This document shows positions 34,945 through 47,229 of a DNA stretch of 64,000 nucleotides, in pieces. This stretch comes from Atherix ibis (taxonomy: Eukaryota; Arthropoda; Insecta; Diptera; Athericidae). Position 1 is the first letter of the stretch. Each line of letters opens with the position of its first letter. The stretch is from contig OY282609.1 in the NCBI GenBank assembly GCA_958298945.1, positions 33,949,212 to 34,013,211 on the forward strand. Direction: 5' to 3'. The position numbers were made by a program, and so were the translations under genes. The notes below the pieces were generated by a model. The model was not told the origin of the DNA. It made no database searches and worked only from the letters and a program-made list of their open reading frames with translations.

Positions 34945-36349
34945 TATTAGTGCTGAAATGTAAATTGTAAACGCCACGTGACTAAAGGGCCATTTGGCGA
35001 TATGATGTTATATGTCGTATTTAAGCTTTAGTACGTTTGCGTACTTGTTTGAAACTTACTCGTTTTCATGATACCAAATATGTCATATTCAATTTTATTT
35101 TTGCATTATCAGCTGATGAAGACTAAATAAAATGAAGAATTTTCTTGTATAAACCTTTAGTTTGATATTGATTTATAAAGAAAATGACTAAAAAAAAGTA
35201 AATAGGCTATCAATCAATCACTGATCGTTTACATCCTGTATAGTAGGAAGAGATTCGATTCAGAAAAAGTTGAATTATGTTATATGTCAATTTTTAGACA
35301 TGATTTTATCTAATCAAAGGTTAATTATACACCTGAAATCGAATAGTACAGTCATTTTAATAGTTCAAAAGTTGTTAAGGTAAATTGATTGTTGCTTTTT
35401 TTTTCTTTAAATAAAAATGTGTTTGCCAATTTTGGCAATTTTTGTGTAGAAATTTATTGGTGCTTTTGAGTGGTGAGAATATGAGTAAATTGGAGGGCAT
35501 CGAATAAAAAAGTGCTTTTGAGCGGGTGAGAATATGAGTAAATTGGATGGCATCAGGACAAGAAAAGCTTTCCGCTTTTATAATAGTTCTAGACCATAGA
35601 AGCGGTGTTACGTTAATGATTATAAATACTAATTAAAGAATTGATTCCATATATTTACTAAGCAAGTAATTCCAAGATAAGAATAATTTTTGACAAAAAA
35701 AATTATCAGTTAACTTACGTTATCATAGCTAACGATAAATATAAACTATTTACAAATATTTAGAATTAACAAATTATAATAAATTCTATAAAAATTTAAT
35801 AACAAATAATTTGAAACACATCGTTTTCATGACTGATTTCAAGATTCATTTTATTGAATATAAAACGTTTGTAGCATTTTCACATTATAGAGTGATTTAA
35901 TAAAATATCAGATCTTATAGTGAGACTGACCTAATAGTGAGACATTTTTAGCATCTCTTGGCTAACTACTAAAATACCAGTCTACTCAGCATCCTTACTG
36001 AAATTCTGGGCGTAAAATTTGCACACAATTCGGATAGGGCATACTGCTCTGATCCATAACTTTCTTTTTGAAAACCTCAAACTTTTCTCCCATTGTGGAG
36101 ATTCTAGACTGAAAAAGCCCACTTTTTAAGTTGTTCAAACATACTAAAATGCTCTATAAACCCCAACTGATCTATCCTGTAAAAAACAGACGTAGTTCGC
36201 TTAGGAAAATTACAACGAATACTCACACGAAACTTGAAGTTGCCAAATGGCCTCATGGTCTTTGTTCTATGAAAATAGCCTAAGGAACTTTACATAAAAA
36301 CGAACAAATAATATCCGCCAACTATTCCACACGACTCCCCCAATAACAC
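34945..36349. other. Intronic DNA with a 52-bp duplication
   Basis: No gene is supported. 35461-35502 and 35513-35554 are direct repeats (TGCTTTTGAG..GTGAGAATATGAG). 36190-36260 has a weak likeness to non-LTR C-terminal sequence (LGKLQRILTRNLKLPNGL), too short to call. Confidence 0.45.
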
Positions 36350-37030
36350 GGGATGCATGTATCAAAATTTTCCATGTCCCTTTTGCATAGTTAATTTACA
36401 TCACGTAAGATTGCGTCCTTCAGCTCTGGAATCGTCTCGGGCGTATTCTTATGAACCTTACTTTTCACATAGCCAGAGTAAAGAAGTCCAATGGTGTTTA
36501 ATTGCAATATATCGGCGGCCGTTTGATCCAGTTGTTCTACGACATAAATGCGTCCTGGGAATTTCGTTCGCAATAGGGATATTGTATCATGCACTATGTG
36601 CGCCGCGCTGTTAAAACCACATTTATCATAAGTCAATGTTATTCAATTTAGGCCATTGGATGATATGGACTTAGCAAACAAAACGTTCACTGTTCACTTA
36701 ATTTTCGAAGAAGTTTGATTCGATGACTACAACCGCACTCAACAGTGACTCATTGCGGGTGCATAGCTTGTTCTTGAATGACATGTGGATTTTCAGTACC
36801 TCAAATCTATTTACGTGAAAATGTCGGCACACCTCAAATCTATTTACGTGAAAATGTGCCGCATCGTTGATGACCATGGTTAGGCCCTGGGCTACACTAT
36901 CTTTCACAGTAGCAATATTTTCGGCTAAAAGACAAGGTTTCCGCCGACCCAGATTATTCAAATTTATGAACCAAACGGCTTATTGTTGTATCAGGTTATG
37001 TTGATCGAAATAATCACATAGTGTGCAAAA
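36350..37030 (-). pseudogene. rosa-like transposase remnant
   Basis: On the minus strand the N-terminal part (37020-36880) reads PDTTISRLVHKFE, then a stop and SGSAETL, followed by LLAENIATVKDSVAQG. The first catalytic region (about 36870-36780) is INDAAHFHVNRFEV, corresponding to the SDEAHF motif, and is partly repeated by a 33-bp duplication. The C-terminal part (36640-36391) contains AAHIVHDTISLLRTKFPGRI and YVKSKVHKNTPETIPELKDA. The middle is deleted, and the second and third Asp are not readable. It is related to but distinct from the other rosa-like copies. Confidence 0.65.
36798..36857. repeat. 33-bp direct duplication
   Basis: ACCTCAAATCTATTTACGTG plus AAAATGT occurs at 36798 and again at 36831, inside the rosa-like remnant. 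The copies are identical, so the duplication looks recent relative to the decay around it. Confidence 0.9.
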
Positions 37031-37890
37031 TGCATTTTTTTTACAGAACGAGAATTTTTTTAAAACGTTTTAAAAAAATTAAAAACACCCTAAAATAACT
37101 GCATTGAAAACTCTATTTACCAGTTACATAGAAATTCTTTAGACTCTCTTTTTAATTATAGTTGGTTTAATTTATGTATATACGAGTATACACATACACC
37201 ACACGAGATGTTATGATATATTTATCTGGTTTTTAAAAGTATGTAAACAAATACTTTTGATTAGATAAATCCCTTTTCAATTTTATTGAATTATAAAAAA
37301 ATTATGTTCTAGTACGAGTATCATTGGAAAATACAATTGTTCGCCAAAAAAAAAAGAAACTATTGATTACGTTTCCATTTAACTTTAAATAATATTGTAG
37401 TATACAAAAAAAATTTGAAGTTTTCTCCTTTTGAAAAAAAAATGATAGCAAAAGAGTAAAGTTTACATTGAGTTCATTGTCCTACTTTAAAAGAAATTGT
37501 TCAATGTTGAAATAAAAAGTTTTCCTGTTACGAAAAAGTATGTTCGAAAAGTATGTAATCACCAATTATATGTAGTTGTTAGATATTTAAAGAAAGAAAA
37601 GAGGAATCTCCTGTTTTTAAGCAAAGTTTATTTAAGACTTGTGCGAGCGTATGGCATTTTTGCGAATCAATCGATAGTAGTATATATTCACTATCGATTT
37701 ATTCGATCAAATACAAAAAAACTTATTAAAAACTACCTTTACTTGCTTAATAAAATGCTGTGATTTCTGCAGAAATTTTGCTCGATGATCACTTATTAAT
37801 GAAAGTATGGCTAAAAATTTTACATTTAAAAAAGAATATTTATAAATAATAGTTTATTTTCTTCAATATTTGTTTATTTTTTTTAATTAT
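37031..37890. other. AT-rich intronic DNA, nothing recognised
   Basis: A short frame at 37497-37763 has no motif. Otherwise A/T-rich non-coding sequence. Confidence 0.4.
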
Positions 37891-39034
37891 TTTTTTTTAT
37901 CTGTAACTACATTTTAATTAAAAATTTTGTGCATCATGTAGTAGGAGTAAACATCCATCGGCGTTTCTTCAACTAATGAAAGTTAGATTCCTCTAGAAAA
38001 TCTCTAGGCCATTGTCTCTTAAGTCTACGATGAGTGTTTCCAAGGAGGGCGCAGTATAGGACAATTCCCTCACAAGTCACAAGTGCAATATGATGATAGG
38101 ATAAGCGGGAGTGAAATTTTTAATAGCGGGAAATGCACAGGTCCTGAACAAAAGGAACGTTTAGATCACAATGTATTATGGTGTTACGAATATAAAAGGG
38201 GACACCAACAATTTTACGGAGGATCTTGGATTGTAAGGCCTGGATGAGATAGGAATTGGAACGTTTTATTGAACCACAAAGTTCAAGTCCATATGTCCAA
38301 ATAGGTTTTATAATTGTATTGTAGATTAAAGCTTACTTTTGATTGTTAGTTTCGAACGTTTGTCCAGTAGTCTAAGAAGTTGTAGGTAACGTCTGTTAGC
38401 TTCAACTCTTTTAAGTTTAGTATGAGGGTTCCACGATAATCTCTTGTCCAGGTAAAGTTTCAAACAACGCACTTTATTATTTTGTGGAATTATGTTGTTA
38501 TTAAGATATGAACGGGTAGGTTTTCCTTGAGAAAGTGTAAAAGTAACCTCACTCTCCAAGTCTTAAACCAGGATTGACGGTTGTGTATATGGGATTGTAA
38601 ATTGTTGAAGCTATGTAAGGATTTGTTTGGATAGCAAGTATGGCCGTATCGTCTGCAAAAGTAACAATGATAGTATTAGGATCAGATGGGATATCATGGG
38701 TAAAAATATTATATAAAATGGGACCAAGGATACTACCTTGTGGGACTCCAGCTAGAATAGGATATATTTCCGAGGATTCTGAGTTTATTGCAACTTGGAA
38801 ATAACGTTGGGAGAAAGCTCTTGAATTTCTAGAGGAGTCCAGGATACCACATACGATCAAAAGCGTGGGAGATATCTAAAAATACTCCTGGGCAATACTC
38901 TTTCCTCTCAAGAGAGGATGCAATATCATCAACAATGCGATGGCATTGCTGGATAGTGGAGTGGTTAGATCGGAAGCCAAATTGGTGATCAGGAATAGTT
39001 TTTTCATTAACTAGGACTGGGTAGAGTCGTTTTA
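37891..39034 (-). mobile_element. Jockey-type non-LTR retrotransposon, 5' truncated
   Basis: On the minus strand the element ends in a T-run (tail) at 37891-37899, preceded by the same 3' sequence as the copies at 46262 and 53755. RT frames are long: 38860-38549 reads [20 protein letters not shown], then SDPNTIIVTFADDTAILAIQ; the catalytic FADD is intact. 38559-38326 reads TLSQGKPTRSYLNNNIIPQN, KVRCLKLYLDKRLSWNPHTK and KRVEANRRYLQLLRLLDKRS. The 5' limit is at about 39034, inside the N-terminal RT (KRLYPVLVNEK). Endonuclease and gag-like ORF1 are absent, as is usual for 5'-truncated insertions. Confidence 0.85.
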
Positions 39035-39109
39035 AATTTATTTATTGAAAAGAAAAAACTCACAACATAAAATTTAAAAGGGATTTTCTTTATAAAATTA
39101 TATTGAATA

Positions 39110-39485
39110 TAAAAGAGAATTTTCGTGAATTTCTAAGAGCAGAGAAGAGGAATTACAGACAAAAAAAAAGCTTGGGAGAACGAAAGAGTGTAATAATTCG
39201 TACAACATAGGAAGCTACCGAGACAGGCGGGGAAGTTTAACCTATTGTACCTGTGGACAGGGTGAGGCCATTTACACCACAATGTTCATCATGTCGCAGC
39301 AAAGTGGGTAATCTGATTTCCGATCAAATGGGTCTAATAAGGCGATAGGTGCGACATTCTGATGAACTCCTAAACTGGAGGAGCGCCATCTGAAGAAGAC
39401 ATGCTGCCACCACCGTCGACTGAAGAACCACAAGCCGCCCCGTATCGACGGGATCACCTGCTATCTGGTTAATTACCAAACTACT
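39110..39485 (+). pseudogene. RTE-type non-LTR retrotransposon fragment
   Basis: It is collinear with the larger copy at 47490-47900. Shared words include ATTACAGACAA, GCTTGGGAGAACGAA, TTCATCATGTCGCAGCAAAG, TCTGATTTCCGA.CAAATGG, TGATGAACTCCTAAACTG and CCATCTGAAGAAGACATGCTG. The encoded region corresponds to the linker between endonuclease and RT (NLIS.QMG.L.RW...FDELLN). No catalytic motif is included, and it is frameshifted. Confidence 0.7.
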
Positions 39486-39798
39486 CATCAATAAATAGTC
39501 CATCCAAGTATGAGAGAGCGAATCAATGCGAGTAATAGTGATCATTGTGAGTTACCTTTAATGATAGACGCACTTTGCTCGAAGAGACGAAAGATTGTTT
39601 TGAAAAGTTCTAACAATAAACGTACTTAACAAAATAATCTTGCTGGGATATTTATAATAGATATTGCCATCAAATATTTTTCAGGGTACTAATTTTTTAA
39701 TACTATGCAAAATATTGGTCAAGTTTATGAAGCATATTGAAAATAAATGAAAAAAATCATCCAGCAAAATATATAAAAAGACTGAACTTGTTATATTA

Positions 39799-40593
39799 GC
39801 AGGTGTATAAGCTTAAATCCGCTTTTTAGTCAAACAAACACATGTTTTTTCATAGACAGCAAAAAGAAATTTATTCAAAGTACTTGCCCTCACTAGCTAC
39901 ATATTTTTTCCATCTCTTGGGCAATTTGTCGATACCACGCCAAAAAAATTCCTTCTCTTTCGAGGCAAACCACTTATTAAAACATTTTCGGACGTCTTCG
40001 TAAGAATTGAAGTGCTGCTCAGCGAGCGCGTGGCCCATCAACGAAAACAGGTGGTAGTCGGAAGGGGCCAGGTCTGGTAAATAAGTGGGGTGGGGTAGCA
40101 CCTCCTAGTTGAGTATCTCCAAGTAGTTTCGGACCATTTTTGACGTGTGCGATGGTGCGTTGTCATGGAGGAAAATCAGATTGTCATGTCTTTGTTGATA
40201 ATCCGTCCTTTTTTCACACAGAGCACGGTGCAATTTAATCAGTTGTTGGTGGTAAAGGTGGGCATTGACAGTTTCACCAGGTTTCAACATCTCATAGTAG
40301 ACGATACCCTGCTGATCCCACCAAACGCACAGCATCGTCTTCCGTCCGAAGCGATTTGGTCTTGGGAAAGATGTTGATGGTTGGCCGGGATCAACCCACG
40401 ATTTCTTGCATTAAGTTTTCTCGAACCATATCCACTTTTCATTGCCTGTCACAATCCGATGCAGGAACGACTTTCTTTTTTTTCTGGCGAGCAAGATTTC
40501 GCATATGTTTTGGCGTCGCTCCATCTGCCTATCGTTCAATTCATGCGGCACCTATTTTCCGATCTTTTCAATCTTTCCCATGGCACGCAGACG
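39799..40593 (-). mobile_element. Mariner family 2 (mauritiana-like), 5'-truncated copy
   Basis: The 3' terminal repeat GCAGGTGTATAAGCTTAAAT starts right after TA at 39797-39798. On the minus strand the transposase reads from MGKIEKI..NRCRMN-type sequence through TMLCVWWDQQGIVYYEMLKP, FLHDNAPSHTSKMVRNYLEI, PDLAPSDYHLFSLMGHALAE and RWKKYVASEGKYFE. The second and third catalytic Asp are kept. Homology to the other copies stops at about 40593, so the N-terminal HTH domain and 5' terminal repeat are lost. It lies about 80 bp from the next mariner. Confidence 0.85.
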
Positions 40594-40675
40594 GAAATTA
40601 TAAATATAAGGAGTGAGATTTATAGAGAATGCCATTACTGTGCACTTTTCCAGGTTCCGTAAGAGGCCGGATTTA

Positions 40676-41586
40676 TTGGGTTGTTCGGAAAGTAAATTCG
40701 TTTTACTGGGAGGCCATTTAATGAAGACACAATAAAGGCATTAATTGATGTAAACTGGCGAATAACAACTCGTGAGATCGCTGAGAGATTAAATTTATCA
40801 AATTCGACTGCACATAATCATTTGAAACGGTTAGGTTTAATCTTAAAGCTCGACATATGGGTTCCTAATTTTCTTATGGAAAAAAAATTTGTGCCGTCGC
40901 ATTGACGTTTGTGATTTGCTTCTGAAACGCCAAGAAAAGGATCTCTTTTTGAAGCGTATCATTACAGGGGACGAGAAATGGCTTGTTTACAACAATGTTA
41001 AGCGCAAAACATCCTGGAGTAGAAAATATGAACCGGCTGAAAGCCAGGCGAAAGCTAATATTCATCAAAAAAGGTTATACTATCTGTTTGGTGGGATTTT
41101 AAAGGAATCGTTTCTTTTGAGCTTCTACCGAGCAACATAACGATCAATTCTGAAGTGTACTATCATCAGAAAAAACGCCAGAATTGGTCAATAGGAAAGG
41201 TATAGTGTTCGAACAGAATAATACGAAACCACATACAAGTTTGACCACTCGGCGAAAGCTTTTAGAACCGGGATGGGATATACTGCCATACCCACCATAC
41301 ACTCCAGACCTAGCATCTTCCGATTATAATTTGTTCCGATCTCTACAAAAATTTTTAGATGGTAAAACGTTCAATTCAAATGAGGAAGTCAAAAATCACT
41401 TGGATCAGTTTTTTGCCAGCAAAGAACAAAAATTTTATGAGCGTGAAATCATTATACTGCCAGAAAGATGGCAAAGGGTATTGGATCAAACTAGAAAATA
41501 TTTAATTGATTAAAATATTAATTCACTATAAGAAAATCGTCTTTCATTTTTATAAAAAAAAAAAAATTATTTTACGAGCAACCCAA
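40676..41586 (+). mobile_element. Mariner family 1, copy C, internally deleted
   Basis: TTGGGTTGTTCGGAAAGTAA at the left and the inverted TTGGGTTGCTCGTAAAATAA at the right are both flanked by TA. About 300 bp of the 5' region is missing: the terminal repeat is followed almost at once by ATGAAGACACAATAAAGGCA. The transposase remnant (40720-41514) has TGDEKWLVYNNVKRKTSWSR, FEQNNTKPHTSLTTRRKLLE, PYTPDLASSDYNLFRSL and ERWQRVLDQTRKYLID. The second catalytic Asp is Asn, as in copy B. Confidence 0.9.
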
Positions 41587-42371
41587 TATTTGCAAAAATG
41601 GTCACAACTTATGCCCATCATGAACATGCGTCCGAAATCGGTGTTAAACACATCCGAAATGGCGCCATATCCCGGAAATTTGTGCAAAGAAAATCATCTT
41701 GCAAAAAAAGAAAATTTTGTTGGCAAAATTTATATTTTTATTGTAATTTCACGAGTTTCTACCAAACTCTTGAAATTTCATTTTCGATCAAATATTCCAA
41801 TTCATAAGTGGAATTAAATAATTTATAAAAATAAAAAAGTTCGCATAAAAAATGTTAATATTATAAAAGTTAATTATAATAATCGTCCTACATCTCTTAT
41901 AAGAAGATAAAAAATATTTTCTTTTCTCTTTTTGGTCTATTTTTTTATCATATAAACAAAAATAATGAAAAACTAGATGAATTTGTTGAGTTGAAATGAA
42001 AATGAACTTTTCTAAGAAACCTTTGAAATTGTATTTTGTTCATAAAATATTTTCTACATCTTTTATTGATAACCTTCAGAGATACATTATGACATTTGAC
42101 GTTTCCTGGAGTTTCATCGGATATTAAAAGTAAGCAAACATAGAAATTTAGGTTCAAAGAGATTAAACGCATAGAAATATTAATTTTATTTTCGAAAACA
42201 TGTTTGTTAATAAAAATGTGAACAAATATTATCTTGGACAGATAGGAAAAAATTCATTTGGAAAATTTATAGATATTAATAATAATAAAAAAAAGTCATT
42301 TTATTATATTTGGTATATTTATTTATTATTTAGTAATTTCTTATTATTCGGCTTTCTTATTTTCCTTTCAG
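41587..42371. other. 3' end of the large intron
   Basis: No TE motif is seen after 41590. The last bases form a pyrimidine-rich acceptor (TTCTTATTTTCCTTTCAG). Confidence 0.5.
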
Positions 42372-42482
42372 AGATACAAAGACTTGGATTTGGATGTAGC
42401 CAGAAAAGATGGAATACTTCTGTTACGTGAAATGGCAATGGAAGTAAAGAATTTCATGGATTTTAAAATGAATGCGGTCATG
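42372..42482 (+). CDS. Exon of voltage-gated calcium channel alpha2-delta subunit (VWA_N region)
   Basis: An internal exon of 111 nt (37 codons). It starts after CCTTTCAG and ends ATG|GTATGT; both junctions are phase 0. It encodes RYKDLDLDVARKDGILLLRE then MAMEVKNFMDFKMNAVM. This aligns by eye with the segment of alpha2-delta proteins preceding the von Willebrand A domain (vertebrate pattern KYQDLY......ARQLVE.AA.DIE..L..RSKALV.L), known as the VWA N-terminal region. It continues the peptide of exon 8554-8635 without a gap. Codons are intact with no stops. The following exon should begin with a segment like RIMDSAE, but I did not find it in the remaining 21.5 kb. Confidence 0.8.
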
Positions 42483-45400
42483 GTATGTAAATATTTATTT
42501 AAATATAATATTTAAAAAAGTTTCGAAAAGTTTATAAAGTGATTATTTAGTTAATAAAAAAAAAAGTTGTTATTATAGATTTACTTTCTGTCTAAAATCA
42601 TCATCAAGTATAAAAAGTATATAGGTATATATTTAGGGGATGTTTTTATATATATATTTCAAAATTATTTAAATGGCTTGGGAAAATGTTAGACTTATAC
42701 AGTTTCAGAATTGAAATTTTATTTATTATTTTAAGTATAAATTAATAAAAGTCACATATGGGATGGTTTTGGTTAATGTTGAAAAGGTCGAAAAAATTAG
42801 TGAAAGAAAAATTGAATTAAGCTTAAGAGTATTAGCCACGATAGATATATAAAACTTCCGGATTAATTTGAATGCTCTTTAATTAATTTAATGGTGATTA
42901 CTGTTGATTAAATAAATATTTATAAGTGGGGATGAAAATTTAGTTTGGAAAAGAAGAGTTCTTCTAGAAAAATAATCTATATTAACGAGTATGTAACGAA
43001 GCAGATTTCTAGATGTTCATTTCTCCTAGTTGCTCGTACATGGAAAATGCTGCAATCTTTCCTAATTTGTGGTTTTCTTTTACCAGTCTTGTCAACAGAT
43101 TTCATATATTATTCTGTGGTCGTTAACGTAGAAAAGCTGATGTTCATCGTCAAACCCCATGACCCCAGTTTATGAACGTACTCGTTTATGTGTTAGTATA
43201 ATGTTAACAGAATTGGTTTATACTGATTCTATGAGCAATAATTTTAAAGATTTTCGAGGTTTAGTCTCGAAAAATCCATAAAAATGGTATCCAGGATTTA
43301 GGCATCTATCGACAAGGGCAATGTGCTTAAAATAGACGAATTGTGAAAAAAAAATTTTTTTTTGTTGTCTTCGGATGATGGGAGTACATTTTATATTTTG
43401 CGGGTAAAAATTGAACGATTCCTGAAAGGATAACTGTAACGATAACTCTTTTTAAATGGAAGCTTATACTTATGTATATTTATATAGTGTGATGGATAAT
43501 AGGTAAATGTATAATTTTCAATTAATTTCTATCACAATTACATAGAGTGAGGGTACGTTGAAAAAATAAGAAAATCACACATTGTCGTTAGGGTTAGTTC
43601 TTCTTGGATGTAATGTGTAATCTATCAAAGAATATAGTCTAGTTAATACATACCTATAGTAAATGTATGGGTATACTCGGTATATGTAATGCGAATCTCC
43701 ATTGCACTCAGGATAATGTAACATTAGATTTCTGCGATGTAACTACTATATATGCTCAAGATGAATGCATAGGATTTCGGTTTGGATGCGGGTGTGGGAT
43801 TTGAGTGTTTTGTCTGTGTGAGTTTTCCGAAACACCCTAGAAAAATCTTAAGTAAACTAAAGTGGATGGCAATGGTTGTTTGTGTGCGAAAGAGATTGAG
43901 TGGCGTACTAAATGCCCTTAATGGTGTGTACAGAGAAATTCCCTTTGAATCATGCTGTCGAGAACAGCAGGAAAGCTCCAAATACACAAACTTGTTAGAC
44001 ACACCATGTCGAATCTATACACCACGTCGATGGGTGACTGCATGTGGTTCCGGTTTTTATGATAAGACCAAGAAGATTCTGAGTTGGGCGGCAGGCTGTC
44101 AGAGCGATATGTCTCTAAAAACAACTTGAAAACTTCAATTTCGACGAGATGAAGCCATGTAGAGTGATGAGGTTTAGCTACGCTATGATTATAATGAAAA
44201 AGATTTTCGTGAAATGCTATCCTCTAGCCTCTAAAATTCTTTATAATATTTGCTTGTTCATATATTATATTTGTATATGTGTACATATTAAAGTGATGTG
44301 CCTAAGTAATTGTATAGAAAAACATCAACCAATCCAATGAAAAGCAGATGACAGCGGTATTAGTTATATGAGAGGACTTAAGAATACCGTAATGTAAAAG
44401 TGAAATCTTTTTATTTTTCAACGTTGATTCCATTTTACTTTACTATCGTATATACTGAATATACGAATCCTTGCTATTTAGCTTAAAGCATATAATATTG
44501 ACATGAAAAATAATTACAAATGTGTACTAATAATACATTCATATGTATTTACCAAAATAATGATGTAAACGAGTGCATATACACTTAGTTGCGTTATTTC
44601 ATTAGAGCTAAATATTTAATATGCAAATTAATATTTCAAGTTCTAGAGCATAATAATAGAAGAAAAAAAATACAATATAAAACAGAATTATCAGACATGC
44701 CAAAAACTGAGATAATTAAATCATGTAAATTTTATGAATAATATAAAATTTTTTAATCACATTCAAATAAGAATGTATGTGTATTTGTATATGGTTAATT
44801 TATACCTTAAATAGAATTGTTAATAATAAAGTTAAATTGATATGGAATGAATTGTGTTTTTATCTAGAGAAAAATTTTCTCAAAATGCTACACTGCGAAC
44901 GTATTTAATGTCGTGTATTGTGCGTAAAATATCATTAAGAATAACATTTATGTATACATTTAAGAATTTTAATTTTATATATGATAACAAGCTTCGTTTA
45001 GATAGTAGATAGAATGCTTAAAATAAAAATATGAATCCTAATCGAATTTTCAAATAAAAAAAACACTTTCTCGTGTTCCATTAAGATAAGATGAGAGAGT
45101 ACATGTTCTTTCGAAGAAAATTATATAGTCTAGGAAAAAAATGACAATTTGGTGGTTTTTTTTTATATGTAAATAAACAAAATGAAAAATTGCCAAGATT
45201 TTCACAATGTCACAAGAATGTCAGAAGATCATAAACAGCAATGTCATGCATTTGTCAATAGCAGCAATTAAAGTTATATATAAAAAAAAGAAATTGTATA
45301 AAATCGAGTGCAATATAAATAGAAAATATCAATATTAAAAGTTTTCCTATTATTATGCTTTACCGAATACACAACCATTGAATGAAGTGTTAACTGACTT

Positions 45401-46250
45401 TTAGTAACTGGCTATGAACTAAGACACATTAGAATATTATGGAAGAAAGATTTTCTTTTTCCAGAAAAATATGCTTTTTGTAATACCGAAATAAAGTTTA
45501 AAATCGTGAGGGTATGTTATGGAATTTTCTATCAACTTTATCAAAATCAAAATCGAGGCAATAATGTCAACAAGGTTGGCATCGTAAACCAATTGATGCG
45601 ACTTCTATACATGTATAAGAAAAACTATGTCCACTTATTTTAAAAATATATTTGCAAAAATGCACACACTAGCAAAATTAGAGAAATTTGCTTTTACAAA
45701 ATACTTTGTATATAGTTTACGAATAAATCTATTTGTATATATAAATAAATATGCACATATTTTCTCGTAGATATTTTAAATATTAAATGGAGAATGTCAT
45801 TTTAAAATTCTACGAAAATCTACAAAATTTATTCGCAATATAAATAAATAATAGCCGAAGATACACTTCCTTTTGATATGAGCATATTTTTAGAAATATA
45901 AGAATTGTTAAATTTAAGAACGTGAGTTCAACAGAAGTAGTATGACCAGTTACGTCCATACCTTATTGTGCTAGGCGTGCTTGATGGTATGGATGTAAAG
46001 ATGTAAGGTATGGACGTAAGATATAAGAATCTTTTTGGATTAGGAGGGAGGAGGGAATGGTAAGCTTCGAAGTTTGTATAAAGTAATACTCTCACAGCCA
46101 ACACAACAAAAAAAATTATGTCTGGATATTTAGGGGGGAAATGGAGAGACATAAAGGTTTTCGTTTCTCTATGTGAGGGGAAAAAGAGAGAAGAAAGAAC
46201 GGCAGGAATTATATTATAATAAAAATGTTAACAGAAAGAAAAAAACTTTT
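42483..46250. other. Start of the following intron, no gene recognised
   Basis: A 115-codon frame at 43782-44129 has more mixed composition than its surroundings but matches nothing I know, and lacks splice or start context. Otherwise AT-rich DNA. An imperfectly spaced inverted repeat lies at 45951-46018. Confidence 0.4.
45951..46018. repeat. Inverted repeat, 15-bp arms
   Basis: TACGTCCATACCTTA (45951-45965) and TAAGGTATGGACGTA (46004-46018) are perfect reverse complements around a 38-nt spacer. Confidence 0.9.
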
Positions 46251-46261
46251 AAAATTGGGTG

Positions 46262-47107
46262 AAACTCAGAATCCTCGGAAATATATCCTATTCTAACCGG
46301 AGTCCCACAAGGCAGTATCATTAGTCCCATTTTATATAATATTTATACCCATGACATTCCATCTGATCCTAATACTATCATTGCTACTTATGCAGACGAT
46401 ACGGTCATACTTGTTACCCATTCAAATCCTGACATAGATTCCAACAATTTACAATCCCATATACACAACCTTCAATCCTGGTTTAAAACTTGGAGAGTGA
46501 GAGTAATATCATACTTTGTCAAGGAAAACCTACCCCTTTATACCTTAATAGCAACATGATTCTACAACATGATAAAGTGCGTTATTTGGAACTTTACATG
46601 GAAAAGAGACTAACATGGAATCTACATTCTAGACTAACAATAGTTGAAGCTAACGGACGATACCTACAACTTCTTAGACTACTGGACAAACGCTCGAACC
46701 TAACAATCATAAGTAAGCTTCTAATCTGTAACCTATTTGGACATATTAAATTAAACTTTGGGGTTCAACAAAACGTTCCAATTCCTATCGCGTCCAGACC
46801 TTAAAATCCAAGATCCTCCATAAAATTGTTGATGCCCCTGTAAATTTTCCGCTATCAAAAATTTCACCCCCGTTTACCCTATCATCATAATCCACTTTTG
46901 AGTGAATTGTCTTATACTGCCCTCCCCGGACACACTTATCGGAGACTTAAGAGACGATGGCCTAGAGATTTTCTAGAGGAATCTAACTTCCATTAACTGG
47001 AGAAACGCCGATGGGTGTTTACTCACACTTCATGATGTACAAGATTGTAAATTAAAATGTTATGTAAATCTGCTTGTTACAATAAAATTGTAGTTGCAGA
47101 TAAAAGA
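46262..47107 (+). mobile_element. Jockey-type non-LTR retrotransposon, 5' truncated, with TSD
   Basis: The element begins inside the RT (ILTGVPQGSIISPILYNIYT). It has an intact YADD at 46388-46402 followed by TVILVTHSNPDIDSNNLQSH and SWFKTWRVR. After frame breaks it reads RYLQLLRLLDKRSNLTIISK. The 3' end is the shared GTTACAATAAAATTGTAGTT with an A-rich tail. The 11-bp direct repeat AAAATTGGGTG lies at 46251-46261 and 47108-47118, a target-site duplication expected from target-primed reverse transcription. The same family is at 37891 (minus strand) and 53755. Confidence 0.85.
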
Positions 47108-47229
47108 AAAATTGGGTGGAAAGGAACAAAAAAAATTGGGTTGGAGAAGGGGATGGGCAAAAATATAAAAGTCTTAAAATAATAAAAAAAATTATTTAAA
47201 AAAAATTACATATTTTAATCCTGAGAGGC

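Larger units (their letters stand above)
8636..42371 (+). other. Large TE-rich intron of the alpha2-delta gene
   Basis: The GTAAGT donor at 8636 and the TTTTCCTTTCAG acceptor ending at 42371 bound an intron of 33,736 bp. Both junctions are phase 0, and the joined peptide NDIKN|RYKDL reads through in the order expected for the family. Most recognised TEs in the window lie inside it, in both orientations. Confidence 0.65.

Noticed and set aside
36000..36330. Possible non-LTR retrotransposon C-terminus (LGKLQRILTRNLKLPNGL)
   Set aside because: One short match of uncertain quality with stops around it; mentioned in the stretch note but not called.
43782..44129. 115-codon plus-strand frame with balanced composition
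   Set aside because: It contains several Cys and charged residues but no recognisable family, no start context and an open antisense frame. Not enough to call a gene or exon.
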